A stretch of 64,000 bases of DNA from Cognaticolwellia aestuarii (GTDB lineage: Bacteria; Pseudomonadota; Gammaproteobacteria; Enterobacterales; Alteromonadaceae): NCBI RefSeq assembly GCF_002000025.1, contig NZ_MUZV01000008.1:33272-97271 (forward strand). The letters are read 5' to 3'. Below the pieces are notes generated by a model, which ran no database searches, was not told where the DNA came from, and was given only the letters and a program-made list of their open reading frames with translations. Below are positions 7,625 to 16,307 of this stretch, in pieces (position 1 is the stretch's first letter; every line of letters begins with the position of its first letter). Position numbers and translations under genes: made by a program.

Positions 7625-9478
7625 TTGTCTGAAAAAAACTTATCAAATGATGCTCTAACTTTTGATCATAAAGCCTTTCTAGCTGCGGTTTCTGAACAAG
7701 CTGGGGTGTATCGTATGTACGATATAAACCAAACCGTTATTTATGTTGGTAAGGCAAAGCATCTAAAAAAACGCTTAGCGAGCTACTTCCGCAAAGATGT
7801 TGGTAGTAATAAAACTCGCGCATTAGTCAAACAAATTACCGCTATTGATGTCACCGTAACGCACACAGAAGGCGAAGCGCTGATCCTCGAAAATAACTAT
7901 ATTAAGAAATATCAGCCAAAATATAATATTTTATTGCGCGACGATAAATCTTACCCATATTTATTGATCACCGACCATAAGCATCCTAAATTAGGTTTAC
8001 ACCGGGGTGGAAAAAAAGTTAAAGGTGATTATTTTGGGCCTTATCCAACCGTAGGTGCGGTATGGGAAAGTTTGCGCTTAATGCAAAAAATTTTTCCACT
8101 AAGGCAATGTGAGGATAGTTATTATCGAGCGCGAAGCCGACCTTGCTTGCAGTATCAGCTGGGGCGGTGCTCGGCGCCTTGTGTTGATAAAATATCACCA
8201 GAAGATTACCAAAAACAAGTTCAATTGGCTAAGTTGTTTCTCAAAGGTAAAAGCTCAACTGTGATTGAACATTTGGTCGATAATATGGAAAGTGCCAGTA
8301 AAACACTTAATTTTGAACTTGCGGCAAAATACAGAGATCAAATTGCGACTTTAAGAAAAGTGCAACAACAACAATTTGTTAGTGGTAGCGTTGCTGAAAT
8401 GGATGTGATTGGTTTGCATCGTCATAAGTCTCAAGCTTGTATCCATTTATTATTTGTACGAGAGCAAAAAATATTAGGCAGTAAAAGCTATTTTCCAACG
8501 GTGCCAATTGATACCAGTGATGAGGAGATTATCTCTGCCTTTATTAGCCAGCATTATATTGGCAATGAACTTAACCTAGGGGCCATCCCAAAAGAAATCA
8601 TTATTCCTAGTGCGATAGATAATCAACAAGATATTGTGCAAGTAATTTCTAGTCAAGCTGAGCGAGAAGTTAAGCTTTCCCATAATGTGCGCTCTGAGCG
8701 AGCGCAATACTTAAAATTAGCATGTACAAATGCAGCCACCGCATTAATGACCAGAAATTCGCATAAAGAGTCAATGCAAGCACGATTTTCGGCGCTTAAT
8801 GAAGTGTTTGAATTGCCTAATGGTATATCACGTATTGAATGTTTTGATATTAGCCATACGATGGGGCAGCAAACCGTAGCGTCAAATGTAGTGTTTAATC
8901 AAGAGGGTCCATTAAAAAGTGATTACAGACGTTATAATGTGCACGGTATCACCCCCGGTGATGATTATGCTGCAATGGCGTTTGCTTTAGATAAACGCTA
9001 CAGCAAAGTGATCAGTGAAGAAAAAATGCCTGATATTATTTTTATTGATGGTGGTAAAGGCCAGTTGTCAAAAGCTGAAGATTTTTTTGCCGGCATCGAT
9101 AAAGTAAAAACCCCTCTGTTAGTAGGTGTTGCTAAAGGAGAGTCACGCAAGCCTGGTTTAGAGACTTTGATATTAGCGGGTAGTCATCAATTAATATCAT
9201 TACCTGCAACATCTCCAGCTTTACACTTAGTACAGCACATTCGAGATGAGTCACATCGCTTTGCGATAACGGGACATCGAGCGAAACGACAAAAGGCAAG
9301 TAAAAAATCGACATTAGAAACAATTCCTGGCATAGGGGCCAAAAAACGACAAGCACTGCTGCAATACTTAGGAGGCTTACAAGAAGTATTAAAAGCGGAT
9401 AGAGCGACCTTAGAGAAAGTCCCCGGTATTAGTAAAGTATTGGCGGAAAATATTTATGATGCCTTGCATGACAATTAG
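7625..9478 (+). CDS. uvrC: excinuclease ABC subunit C
   Basis: The 617-residue nuclease makes both incisions in nucleotide-excision repair together with UvrAB. Domains in order: GIY-YIG nuclease (about residues 24-105, 'AGVYRMYDINQTVIYVGKAK'), cysteine cluster ('CLQYQLGRCSAPC'), UVR motif that binds UvrB (about 205-240), RNase H-like endonuclease ('IECFDISHTMG', 'IIFIDGGKGQLSKA'), and a C-terminal double helix-hairpin-helix. It begins with TTG only 3 bases after the uvrY stop and has no clear ribosome site, so translation is probably coupled to uvrY. Confidence 0.96.
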   Translation: MSEKNLSNDALTFDHKAFLAAVSEQAGVYRMYDINQTVIYVGKAKHLKKRLASYFRKDVGSNKTRALVKQITAIDVTVTHTEGEALILENNYIKKYQPKYNILLRDDKSYPYLLITDHKHPKLGLHRGGKKVKGDYFGPYPTVGAVWESLRLMQKIFPLRQCEDSYYRARSRPCLQYQLGRCSAPCVDKISPEDYQKQVQLAKLFLKGKSSTVIEHLVDNMESASKTLNFELAAKYRDQIATLRKVQQQQFVSGSVAEMDVIGLHRHKSQACIHLLFVREQKILGSKSYFPTVPIDTSDEEIISAFISQHYIGNELNLGAIPKEIIIPSAIDNQQDIVQVISSQAEREVKLSHNVRSERAQYLKLACTNAATALMTRNSHKESMQARFSALNEVFELPNGISRIECFDISHTMGQQTVASNVVFNQEGPLKSDYRRYNVHGITPGDDYAAMAFALDKRYSKVISEEKMPDIIFIDGGKGQLSKAEDFFAGIDKVKTPLLVGVAKGESRKPGLETLILAGSHQLISLPATSPALHLVQHIRDESHRFAITGHRAKRQKASKKSTLETIPGIGAKKRQALLQYLGGLQEVLKADRATLEKVPGISKVLAENIYDALHDN

Positions 9479-9552
9479 AACACGATCTGTGTAAAATGTG
9501 TTGTAACACTACTCACCTTTGATTAGATAACGATAAGAATATTAGACATATT

Positions 9553-10131
9553 ATGTGGACAATTCCCAACCAAATTACATTATTTAGAATTATTTTAATC
9601 CCGATTTTTATTCTGGTATTTTATTTACCGGTATCGTGGAATCACTTTGGCGCTTTTGTGGTATTTTGGTTTGCAGCCATAAGTGATGCCTTAGACGGTT
9701 ATTTAGCACGCAAACTTAATCAGTCATCTGCTTTTGGGGCCTTTATTGATCCCGTTGCTGATAAGTTAATGGTCGTGGCAGCACTTGTTATTTTGATTCA
9801 AGACCTACAAGTGTGGTGGATATCTATTTCAGCGATACTAATGATCTCTCGTGAAATTTTTATTAGCGCACTGCGAGAGTTTATGTCTTCGCGTGGTCTT
9901 AGAGATGTTATTGCGGTTTCACAAATGGGAAAATATAAAACTGCCGCTCAAATGCTCGGCATTATGGGATTAATTTGGTATCCAACGTATGACATTCCAT
10001 TAATTTTATTTGAATTTCCGCATGAAATATTAATTTTTGCTGCATATTTCTTTTATGCCATCGCAACTGTGCTCACTTTTTGGTCTATGGTTATCTATTT
10101 TAAAGCTGCTTGGCCTGAGTTAACTAAGTAA
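9553..10131 (+). CDS. pgsA: CDP-diacylglycerol--glycerol-3-phosphate phosphatidyltransferase
   Basis: A 192-residue integral membrane enzyme that makes phosphatidylglycerol phosphate, the committed step to PG and cardiolipin. The complete CDP-alcohol phosphotransferase signature is visible: D45, D48, G49, A52, R53, G62, D66 and D70. About five membrane helices follow the usual layout. It is the third gene of uvrY-uvrC-pgsA, an order conserved in gammaproteobacteria and commonly followed by tRNA genes, as here. Confidence 0.96.
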   Translation: MWTIPNQITLFRIILIPIFILVFYLPVSWNHFGAFVVFWFAAISDALDGYLARKLNQSSAFGAFIDPVADKLMVVAALVILIQDLQVWWISISAILMISREIFISALREFMSSRGLRDVIAVSQMGKYKTAAQMLGIMGLIWYPTYDIPLILFEFPHEILIFAAYFFYAIATVLTFWSMVIYFKAAWPELTK

Positions 10132-10147
10132 TTTACTCATAAATCGC

Positions 10148-10170
10148 GTGTTTTTAGCTAAAAAAACACC
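10148..10170 (+). terminator. weak hairpin after pgsA
   Basis: GTGTTTTT and AAAAACAC arms (8 bp) flank a short loop, 16 bases after the stop. The stem is AU-rich and the T tract is poor, so it is a weak terminator at best. Confidence 0.4.
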
Positions 10171-10217
10171 AGATTAGTCGCTTTTTGAGCAGTCAAAATA
10201 AAATTGATATTAAAGGG

Positions 10218-10245
10218 TTGACTCATCAGTTTTTCAATGTAGAAT
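10218..10245 (+). promoter_or_regulatory. promoter of the Gly-Cys-Leu tRNA array
   Basis: TTGACT (10218-10223), a 16-base spacer and TAGAAT (10240-10245) followed by GCG lie 33 bases before the first tRNA-Gly. One mismatch per hexamer with the 16-base spacing fits a stable-RNA promoter. Confidence 0.7.
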
Positions 10246-10278
10246 GCGTTTCCAGTTGGCAGGGAGTCAACACATGAA

Positions 10279-10354
10279 GCGGCTGTAGCTCAGCTGGTAG
10301 AGCATCACGTTGCCAACGTGAATGTCACGAGTTCGAGTCTCGTTAGCCGCTCCA
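10279..10354 (+). tRNA. tRNA-Gly (GCC), copy 1
   Basis: Acceptor GCGGCTG with TAGCCGC, anticodon loop TTGCCAA (GCC), T-loop GTTCGAGTC, encoded CCA. It is 76 bases long and identical to the three later copies. Confidence 0.97.
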
Positions 10355-10411
10355 ATTTCTCTTTAAGTGAGAATTACAAGGAAATACTACTTACAAGTAG
10401 TGATATAAAAC

Positions 10412-10485
10412 GGCGGGTTGGCAGAGTGGCCATGCACCGGATTGCAAATCCGATTACCTCGGTTCGACTCCGGGACCCGCCTCCA
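10412..10485 (+). tRNA. tRNA-Cys (GCA)
   Basis: 74 bases: acceptor GGCGGGT / ACCCGCC, anticodon GCA in loop ATTGCAAAT, T-arm CGGTTCGACTCCG, discriminator T and encoded CCA. It is the only cysteine tRNA in the array. Confidence 0.97.
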
Positions 10486-10487
10486 TT

Positions 10488-10573
10488 GCCCGGGTGGTGG
10501 AATTGGTAGACACAAGGGATTTAAAATCCCTCGCTCATAGAGCGTGACGGTTCAAGTCCGTCTCCGGGTACCA
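10488..10573 (+). tRNA. tRNA-Leu (TAA), variant copy 1
   Basis: An 86-base type II tRNA with a long variable arm (CTCGCTCATAGAGCG), anticodon TAA and encoded CCA. It starts only 2 bases after tRNA-Cys. It differs from the later two Leu copies in the variable arm, in the T-stem (GACGG/CCGTC instead of GCCGG/CCGGC) and in a G:U pair at the base of the acceptor stem. Confidence 0.96.
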
Positions 10574-10639
10574 TATCATGAAATAGTAAGTTGTAATTAC
10601 ATATTGGCGTATGTAAAGTGTAAGTTTGAAATCTATGAA

Positions 10640-10715
10640 GCGGCTGTAGCTCAGCTGGTAGAGCATCACGTTGCCAACGTGAATGTCACGAGTTCGAGTC
10701 TCGTTAGCCGCTCCA
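10640..10715 (+). tRNA. tRNA-Gly (GCC), copy 2
   Basis: Identical in sequence to copy 1, 76 bases with encoded CCA. Confidence 0.97.
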
Positions 10716-10767
10716 ATTTCAAACATGTGTAGTCTTAGTTAATATTGGCATTAATTAAGCAAGTGAA

Positions 10768-10843
10768 GCGGCTGTAGCTCAGCTGGTAGAGCATCACGTT
10801 GCCAACGTGAATGTCACGAGTTCGAGTCTCGTTAGCCGCTCCA
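10768..10843 (+). tRNA. tRNA-Gly (GCC), copy 3
   Basis: Identical to the other Gly copies. With the next Leu gene it forms the first copy of a Gly-Leu unit whose spacer is repeated downstream. Confidence 0.97.
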
Positions 10844-10911
10844 ATTTTTATTGATTTTACGTGAGTAAAATCGACGTAGTTACCAAGATTACGTTAAAAA
10901 TACTTCTCGTT

Positions 10912-10998
10912 GCCCGGGTGGTGGAATTGGTAGACACAAGGGATTTAAAATCCCTCGCTTGTAAGAGCGTGCCGGTTCAAGTCCGGCCCCGGGTACCA
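10912..10998 (+). tRNA. tRNA-Leu (TAA), copy 2
   Basis: 87-base type II tRNA, anticodon TAA, variable arm CTCGCTTGTAAGAGCG, T-stem GCCGG/CCGGC, encoded CCA. Confidence 0.97.
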
Positions 10999-11037
10999 TT
11001 ACTGTTTAGTAATAGTTGTATTTTATAGTTCTACGAA

Positions 11038-11113
11038 GCGGCTGTAGCTCAGCTGGTAGAGCATCACGTTGCCAACGTGAATGTCACGAGTTCGAGTCTC
11101 GTTAGCCGCTCCA
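11038..11113 (+). tRNA. tRNA-Gly (GCC), copy 4
   Basis: Identical to the other Gly copies. It starts the second Gly-Leu unit. Confidence 0.97.
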
Positions 11114-11190
11114 ATCTTTAAGATTTTATTATTCATCATTGAAATAAAATCGACGTAGTTACCAAGATTACGTTAAAAATACTCCTCGTT

Positions 11191-11277
11191 GCCCGGGTGG
11201 TGGAATTGGTAGACACAAGGGATTTAAAATCCCTCGCTTGTAAGAGCGTGCCGGTTCAAGTCCGGCCCCGGGTACCA
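11191..11277 (+). tRNA. tRNA-Leu (TAA), copy 3
   Basis: Identical to Leu copy 2 over 87 bases. The roughly 40 bases upstream are also nearly the same as those upstream of copy 2, so the whole unit was duplicated. Confidence 0.97.
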
Positions 11278-11538
11278 TTACGACAGTATTATTCCTACTC
11301 TATATATCTATCATTTCTTTTTATTATAACTTTTAAATTAAATCTATCGGCTTATAAAGTGTTTATAACATGTTTTATATGCAAAATGTTACAGCTTAAC
11401 TTTAGCTTTTGGTAGTAATGATCAGCTGACTATTTAATATGAAATTACATTTTTTAACAAAGCGACTATCTTTTGTCGCGTATTATGAAGTGTTTTTATA
11501 AAAACTTTTTATTTTTCCACAATTTCCGAGAACTTAGT

Positions 11539-12855
11539 ATGAGATTACAAAAATCAATTCTTGCAGCAGCCATCACATTAGCAACTTTTAATAGCTACTC
11601 TGCCTCTTTTCAATTAAACGAAACAAGTGCCTCAGGCTTAGGGCGAGCGTTTGCTGGCGATGCTGTAATAGCGGACGATGCTGCTGTTTTAGCGCGTAAT
11701 CCTGCAGCAATGGCATTGTTCGACAAGGCTGCTTTTTCTCTAGCCGCAACCTATGTTGATCCCGGTGTAAATATCAAAGGTATCGATGCTCCAGACCTAC
11801 TTGGTGCAGATTATGATGCTAGCGAGCTTAAACAGGATGGCGTCGTGCCAACGGCAATCGTCCCTGCAATGTACTTTATTAACCCAGTGAATGACACATT
11901 TGCTTATGGTGTTGCCTTTAACTCGAATTTCGGCTTAAAAAGTGAGTACGATAATGATTATGCAGCGGGTTCTATTGGTGGTAAAACCGATTTAAAAACT
12001 ATTAATGCTAATATTAGCGGTTCATACCGAATCAATGAGCAATTAAGCTTAGGTTTAGGGTTAAATGTTGTTTATGGTGAAGCTGAATTAATTAGGCATG
12101 CTGGCCGTGTTCTCGAAAATGGCGTAACAATCCCTGGTGTTGGGACTGTTGTTGCTCCTGTGCCTGGTCGTACTGAAATTGTCAATATGGCTGGTGATGA
12201 TTTTGGTTATGGTTGGAATATTGGTGTGGTTTATGAAATTAATAAAAGCCACCGCTTTGCGCTGACTTACCGTAGCGAAGTTGAACTAGCCTTTGATGGT
12301 GAGTTTTCTGGATTAGGTGTGCAAGAGCAAGCCGCTAGCTTATCTGTTGATATGCCTGCGATAGCTGAGTTTTCAGGTTTTCATCAACTTACCGAACAAT
12401 GGGCTACACACTACAGTATTATGTACACTCAGTGGTCGAGTTTTGAAAAGTTAGAAGCATTTACTGGTGATACGCTAGCATTTGAGAAAGAAGAAAACTT
12501 TGAAGATACTTACCGTTTTGCTTTAGGCGCAACCTATGATGTTAACCAAGATCTAGTCTTAAGACTTGGGATTGCTTTTGACCAATCTGCAGCCGTAGAT
12601 TATCGTTCAATATCAATTCCTGACAGTGACAGACTTTGGTATAGCGCAGGCGCTACCTATCAACTAGATAACAATGACAGCATTGATTTTGGTGTTTCTT
12701 ACATCAATGGTGATAATGTTATTGTTACTGAAGAAGATGCGTTATTAGCGCAATTGCCTAGCTCTTTAGATGGCGTTGTCGGCAATAAGGATTGGAATTT
12801 TAGTTCTGAAGGCAATGCTTTAATTATTGCGATTCAATATAATAAAACCTTCTAG
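11539..12855 (+). CDS. FadL-family outer-membrane transporter
   Basis: I took the ATG at 11539 because it opens directly onto a signal peptide ('MRLQKSILAAAITLATF', cleavage near 'YSA-S'). The in-frame upstream extension has no such feature. The mature protein starts 'FQLNETSASGLGRAFAG' and carries the FadL NPA motif in 'LARNPAAM', followed by repeated amphipathic strands and a terminal aromatic residue (F), as in 14-strand FadL barrels. Its likely role is passage of long-chain fatty acids or other hydrophobic compounds across the outer membrane. A terminator follows. Confidence 0.9.
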   Translation: MRLQKSILAAAITLATFNSYSASFQLNETSASGLGRAFAGDAVIADDAAVLARNPAAMALFDKAAFSLAATYVDPGVNIKGIDAPDLLGADYDASELKQDGVVPTAIVPAMYFINPVNDTFAYGVAFNSNFGLKSEYDNDYAAGSIGGKTDLKTINANISGSYRINEQLSLGLGLNVVYGEAELIRHAGRVLENGVTIPGVGTVVAPVPGRTEIVNMAGDDFGYGWNIGVVYEINKSHRFALTYRSEVELAFDGEFSGLGVQEQAASLSVDMPAIAEFSGFHQLTEQWATHYSIMYTQWSSFEKLEAFTGDTLAFEKEENFEDTYRFALGATYDVNQDLVLRLGIAFDQSAAVDYRSISIPDSDRLWYSAGATYQLDNNDSIDFGVSYINGDNVIVTEEDALLAQLPSSLDGVVGNKDWNFSSEGNALIIAIQYNKTF

Positions 12856-12913
12856 TTAGTATCCCGATAATAGGTACTTAATAGTTAAAATATTAAGTAC
12901 CTAATGACGTCAT

Positions 12914-12946
12914 AAAAGCCAACCAAGTTTTAGGTTGGCTTTTTTA
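12914..12946 (+). terminator. terminator after fadL-like gene
   Basis: Arms AAAAGCCAACC and GGTTGGCTTTT (11 bp) around an 8-base loop are followed by further T residues. The symmetric A/T tracts allow action in both directions. Confidence 0.9.
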
Positions 12947-13183
12947 TGACTTGTTCAATGTGGGTGATTGTAAAAGCTCAATGGTTAAGAAACAGTGTGA
13001 CTAAAAATCCTAAAAAAGTTCAGTAGCTCCAACTAATAATAAACGTATGAGTGTTAGCATCACAACCAGAGAGTATAAATGTGTGAACTACAGCATAGTA
13101 AATAGCATCTCTGAACTAAGATTATTGTCGCCACTAAGCATGCAGACTCTAAAAACTAACAGCGCTTTTATAGCCTAGTATGA
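12947..13183. other. intergenic region, nothing recognised
   Basis: AT-rich sequence downstream of two convergent genes (fadL-like and bcp). No coding, RNA or repeat signal was seen. Confidence 0.4.
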
Positions 13184-13648
13184 TTAAAGCGCCTTTAAGA
13201 AGTCTAATACGACTTGGTGATGATCTTTAGTTTTGAATTTATTGAATATATGCTCAATGTTACCATTTTCATTTATCAGGAAGCTTGTGCGAACAACCCC
13301 CATATTTTCTTTACCCATAAATTTTTTCAATTGCCAGACCTGATACTTCTCACAAACTGCGTGGTTTTCATCAGCGAGTAAAGTAAAATTAAGCTCTTGC
13401 TTATTGATGAAATTAGTTAGTTTTCTTGGTGTGTCAGGGCTAATACCAAGCACGACAACATTAAGTGCATCAAGCTCTGCCTTAGAGTCGCGAAGTCCTT
13501 TAGCTTGTATAGTACAGCCTGGTGTACTTGCTCTAGGGTAAAAATAAAGTAGTGCCTTTTTTCCTTTTAGTTCAGATAAAGTAACGGGGTTACTGTCTTG
13601 ATCTAAGAGTGTAAAATCAGGGGCTACTTGGCCAACGTCGATTGCCAT
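13184..13648 (-). CDS. bcp: thioredoxin-dependent peroxiredoxin Bcp/PrxQ
   Basis: A 154-residue thiol peroxidase of the AhpC/TSA fold, cytoplasmic, reducing peroxides with electrons from thioredoxin. The peroxidatic cysteine is C45 in 'STPGCTIQAKG', with upstream P38 and downstream 'VLGISPDT'. The residue that is the resolving cysteine in E. coli Bcp (C50) is lysine here, so this copy must act as a 1-Cys enzyme or use another cysteine such as the one in 'HAVCEKY'. It lies next to gcvR, as in many gammaproteobacteria. Confidence 0.94.
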   Translation of the reverse strand: MAIDVGQVAPDFTLLDQDSNPVTLSELKGKKALLYFYPRASTPGCTIQAKGLRDSKAELDALNVVVLGISPDTPRKLTNFINKQELNFTLLADENHAVCEKYQVWQLKKFMGKENMGVVRTSFLINENGNIEHIFNKFKTKDHHQVVLDFLKAL

Positions 13649-13830
13649 TTTATTTTCCTTATTATTATGAAGACAGTGGGCTTATGGGGCTCCACCGAAT
13701 ATTGCTTGAGTGCGTTATTATGTTAGAGATGTTAAAACACGCTGTCTAACGTAAGAATATTATAAAACAGCTATACCTGATGTTACCATCAATACTAATA
13801 GCTGGCTTAGGTTGTCGCGTTACATTTTTT

Positions 13831-14358
13831 CTAAAATAGATTTGATTGAATTTTTTTTATGCAGCCTTGCACATCAAATTGTTCGCATAATTGTACAAAG
13901 TCACTCTCGAGTTTATCGATGCTGGTTTCTTCCATCAATGCGATAAGTAATGAGGCGCTCATATGATTATTTTTTTGATTTATTTCAGACTTTAATGATG
14001 AAACATCGATATTACGGGTAGCAAAGAATGCGGTTACTGCTTTTAACACGCCGGGTTGATCGATACCGGCATAATCAACCTGATAATGATGGACGAAGTC
14101 TTGCTCACGATACCCCGAAGTTCGTTTCATCATGGTAATAAGCTCAAGTTCGTGTGCAACAGCAGGAAGTTTACTTTCTAATTGATGAATTGCTTTATTA
14201 GTACCGGTCAGTAGCATGATCAAAGTGAATTCTAAGCCAAATATTGCCATTCTGCTGTCAAGGATATTACAACCGCATTCACTCGCTAACTTTGTTAGGT
14301 CGCTGACACTGCCTGTCCGATCTGGTCCCATTGCCGTTAATACTAAATACTCACTCAT
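13831..14358 (-). CDS. gcvR: glycine cleavage system regulator GcvR
   Basis: I used the ATG at 14358, not the TTG one codon upstream. The 175-residue protein is two ACT domains in tandem, starting 'YLVLTAMGPDRTGSVSDLT' and, in the second half, 'YAGIDQPGVLKAVTAFFATR'. In E. coli GcvR binds GcvA and represses the glycine-cleavage operon when glycine is low. It is adjacent to bcp in the same orientation. The gene usually found divergent from it, dapA, is not here. Confidence 0.88.
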   Translation of the reverse strand: MSEYLVLTAMGPDRTGSVSDLTKLASECGCNILDSRMAIFGLEFTLIMLLTGTNKAIHQLESKLPAVAHELELITMMKRTSGYREQDFVHHYQVDYAGIDQPGVLKAVTAFFATRNIDVSSLKSEINQKNNHMSASLLIALMEETSIDKLESDFVQLCEQFDVQGCIKKIQSNLF

Positions 14359-14913
14359 CAATAAACCTAGCTTTTATACAAAAAAAGCTATTATAACGCA
14401 TGTCAGGACATTAAAGCTAACGAGGAGGTAGGTAAATTTTTATTATGGGAAGCTTAAACTTCAACGGTGCAAGTCAAATTAATTGTTAAATAATCTGCTT
14501 GTTGTCGGTGCATGTGACATCCAGATATCTCGCACTGGGGCTGTAGTTTAAAAGCAACAGGTTAGGCTCGCTCGATTAGCGTTTAGTCGAGAACTAAGCA
14601 TCTGCTTTTATTTCGTTATTTTTATGATAAATATGCTGTGGTATCTTGTGTTTGCATTTTCAGGCAAGTACCATGGTGCGGCTGTATTTGGCGCTATTAA
14701 CAATCATTAGGCGTGTTTTAAATAAAAGAGATGATTCTGGGGAACTAAGCCCAGATTTAGTAATCAAAACGGCGTTATTGATTGTATGATGTATTGCTTG
14801 AATGGTTTGACACATGTTTTCGTGTCGTCATCATAACTTAACTGTTAATTATAAATAATAAACAAGCAAAATTTAATTTAGAAAGATTCAGATTTGTATC
14901 CTCGGGAGTGTTA
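14359..14913. other. 555-base gap between gcvR and bamC
   Basis: No open frame of meaningful length, RNA gene or clear terminator was found. It separates the divergent gcvR and bamC genes and must hold their promoters. In many relatives dapA occupies this place before bamC. I looked for fragments of the DapA start and active-site motifs and saw none. Confidence 0.5.
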
Positions 14914-15999
14914 ATGAATCGCAAGATATTTTATTTTTCATTATTGAGTGTCGCTGTTGCTAGCTGCGGTACTGCAAATAATAAGCAAGCGGTAGGCGAT
15001 TTTGAATACGCGCACAAAAAAGAAGCAAAAGCGTTAAAAGTACCTGCAGGATTAGACAAACCAACCAGTTTTGACACTTATCATGTCACCAATAAAATAA
15101 ATCATCAGGGACCCGTGGGTGCTGATGTTGATGTTCGTGCCCCTTCACTTGTGCTACCTATTGCGGCATCTACCCGAACAGAAGGCAATTCTGCAGCGTC
15201 AACCGTTTGGTTTGATCAAGTACTTGATGACAGCGACTTACAAGCTTTTGTAGTACAGGCGTTAAAAGATCAATTAGCAACAGTTAACGTTGAATTAAAG
15301 CAAGTGGATGAAAACGGTTTAGTGTTTGAGTCTGATTGGTTTAATAGTGAAACTGAACAAGGTACTTGGCCATTTAAGTCAATAGCAAGCTCTGAAAGTG
15401 TTCGATACCGCTACACCTTTGAAAGTAAGCCTCATGGTCGAAGTGTTGCGTTAACGGTTGAGTTAATTGATTACCTTAAAACAGATAAAGCAGGCGGCAG
15501 TAAGCGCATAGATATAATTGACCAACAGCGTGCTGAAATGAACATGCTTAATGAAGTGATAGGTCAGGTTGATTATCAGTATCGCTTAAAGCAACAAGAA
15601 AATCGTTTAATGCGTGCTAATCAGAAGTTCGTTAGTTTGGGTGAAAATAGCGTTGGTGAAGCAGCTTATATTATCGAGATTGCTGTAGATCTATTATGGT
15701 CTAACTTACCACTGTTTTTTGAAGATCACGGTTTTAAAATAACAGATCTAAATGAAAGCACTAAAACTTACTATGTTGATTATCAACAGCCTGAATTTAG
15801 CCTTTGGGATCGAATTTGGGGAGATACTTTACCTATTGTAGAGCTGCCTAACGGTAAATATCAGTTCAAGTTAGCTGGTGAAGCTGAGAAATCTTCGGTT
15901 ACATTATATGATGCACAAGGAACCGCTTTATCGACTCAAGACTTAGAGAAAATATTTAATGTCATGGAGTCAGGTTTATCATTTAAAGACGCGTTCTAG
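14914..15999 (+). CDS. bamC: outer-membrane assembly lipoprotein BamC
   Basis: The ATG at 14914 has a good CGGGAG ribosome site 5 bases upstream. It is preferred to the overlapping GTG at 14908. The 361-residue protein has a lipoprotein signal with lipobox 'VAVASC' (C18). An unstructured stretch that contacts BamD follows, then two helix-grip domains, as in BamC (NlpB). The Bam complex folds beta-barrels into the outer membrane. It ends in a strong bidirectional terminator. Confidence 0.9.
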   Translation: MNRKIFYFSLLSVAVASCGTANNKQAVGDFEYAHKKEAKALKVPAGLDKPTSFDTYHVTNKINHQGPVGADVDVRAPSLVLPIAASTRTEGNSAASTVWFDQVLDDSDLQAFVVQALKDQLATVNVELKQVDENGLVFESDWFNSETEQGTWPFKSIASSESVRYRYTFESKPHGRSVALTVELIDYLKTDKAGGSKRIDIIDQQRAEMNMLNEVIGQVDYQYRLKQQENRLMRANQKFVSLGENSVGEAAYIIEIAVDLLWSNLPLFFEDHGFKITDLNESTKTYYVDYQQPEFSLWDRIWGDTLPIVELPNGKYQFKLAGEAEKSSVTLYDAQGTALSTQDLEKIFNVMESGLSFKDAF

Positions 16000-16022
16000 A
16001 CTTTGTTAAGTTTATCGTAAAT

Positions 16023-16051
16023 AAAAAAACTCCGTTAATCGGAGTTTTTTG
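16023..16051. terminator. bidirectional terminator between bamC and DUF2897 gene
   Basis: Arms AAAAACTCCG and CGGAGTTTTT (extended by further A:T pairs) flank loop TTAAT. The stop codon of the minus-strand DUF2897 gene (TAA at 16035-16037) lies inside the loop, so the hairpin serves both convergent genes. Confidence 0.9.
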
Positions 16052-16265
16052 TTTTAGGGCTAGTTGTCGAGGTTTTAGAAAAGCTTGGCATTTTTTGTGC
16101 TGACTTTTGTGTACGTGGTAATGTTTCTTTTAGATCATTCAAGCCTTTTTTACGTAAAGGGGTTTTGGCACTTTTTTGAAAGGTACTTAAGTTGCCAATC
16201 AAAATAACTAAAGCAATGATTACAATTGCTGGGGCAACCCAGCTTTCAGTGAGTATGCTGGTCAT
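16035..16265 (-). CDS. small DUF2897-type membrane protein
   Basis: 76 residues with one membrane helix (about residues 11-25, 'APAIVIIALVILIGNL'), then a basic Ser/Thr/Lys-rich cytoplasmic tail containing 'LRKKGLNDLKETLP'. It fits DUF2897, short single-helix proteins in Alteromonadales often found beside dapE. E. coli has the small membrane protein YpfN at the equivalent place. Function is unknown. Confidence 0.65.
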   Translation of the reverse strand: MTSILTESWVAPAIVIIALVILIGNLSTFQKSAKTPLRKKGLNDLKETLPRTQKSAQKMPSFSKTSTTSPKTKNSD

Positions 16266-16307
16266 ATTTTATCGCTCCGTTAAGGGGGTGGTATTGATTG
16301 CATGAGA

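Larger units (their letters stand above)
10871..11190 (+). repeat. duplicated spacer in Gly-Leu tRNA units
   Basis: The bases at 10871-10911 and 11150-11190 (starting TCGACGTAGTTACCAAGATT) are the same except for one position (TTCTC versus CTCTC region). Both sit just before a tRNA-Leu. This marks a tandem duplication of a tRNA-Gly plus tRNA-Leu unit. Confidence 0.85.

Noticed and set aside
10318..10732. Open frames on both strands across the tRNA array
   Set aside because: They run through tRNA genes and their similarity to each other comes from the repeated tRNA sequence.
14440..14600. Possible riboswitch or decayed dapA upstream of bamC
   Set aside because: No conserved riboswitch core and no DapA motif could be found by reading both strands.
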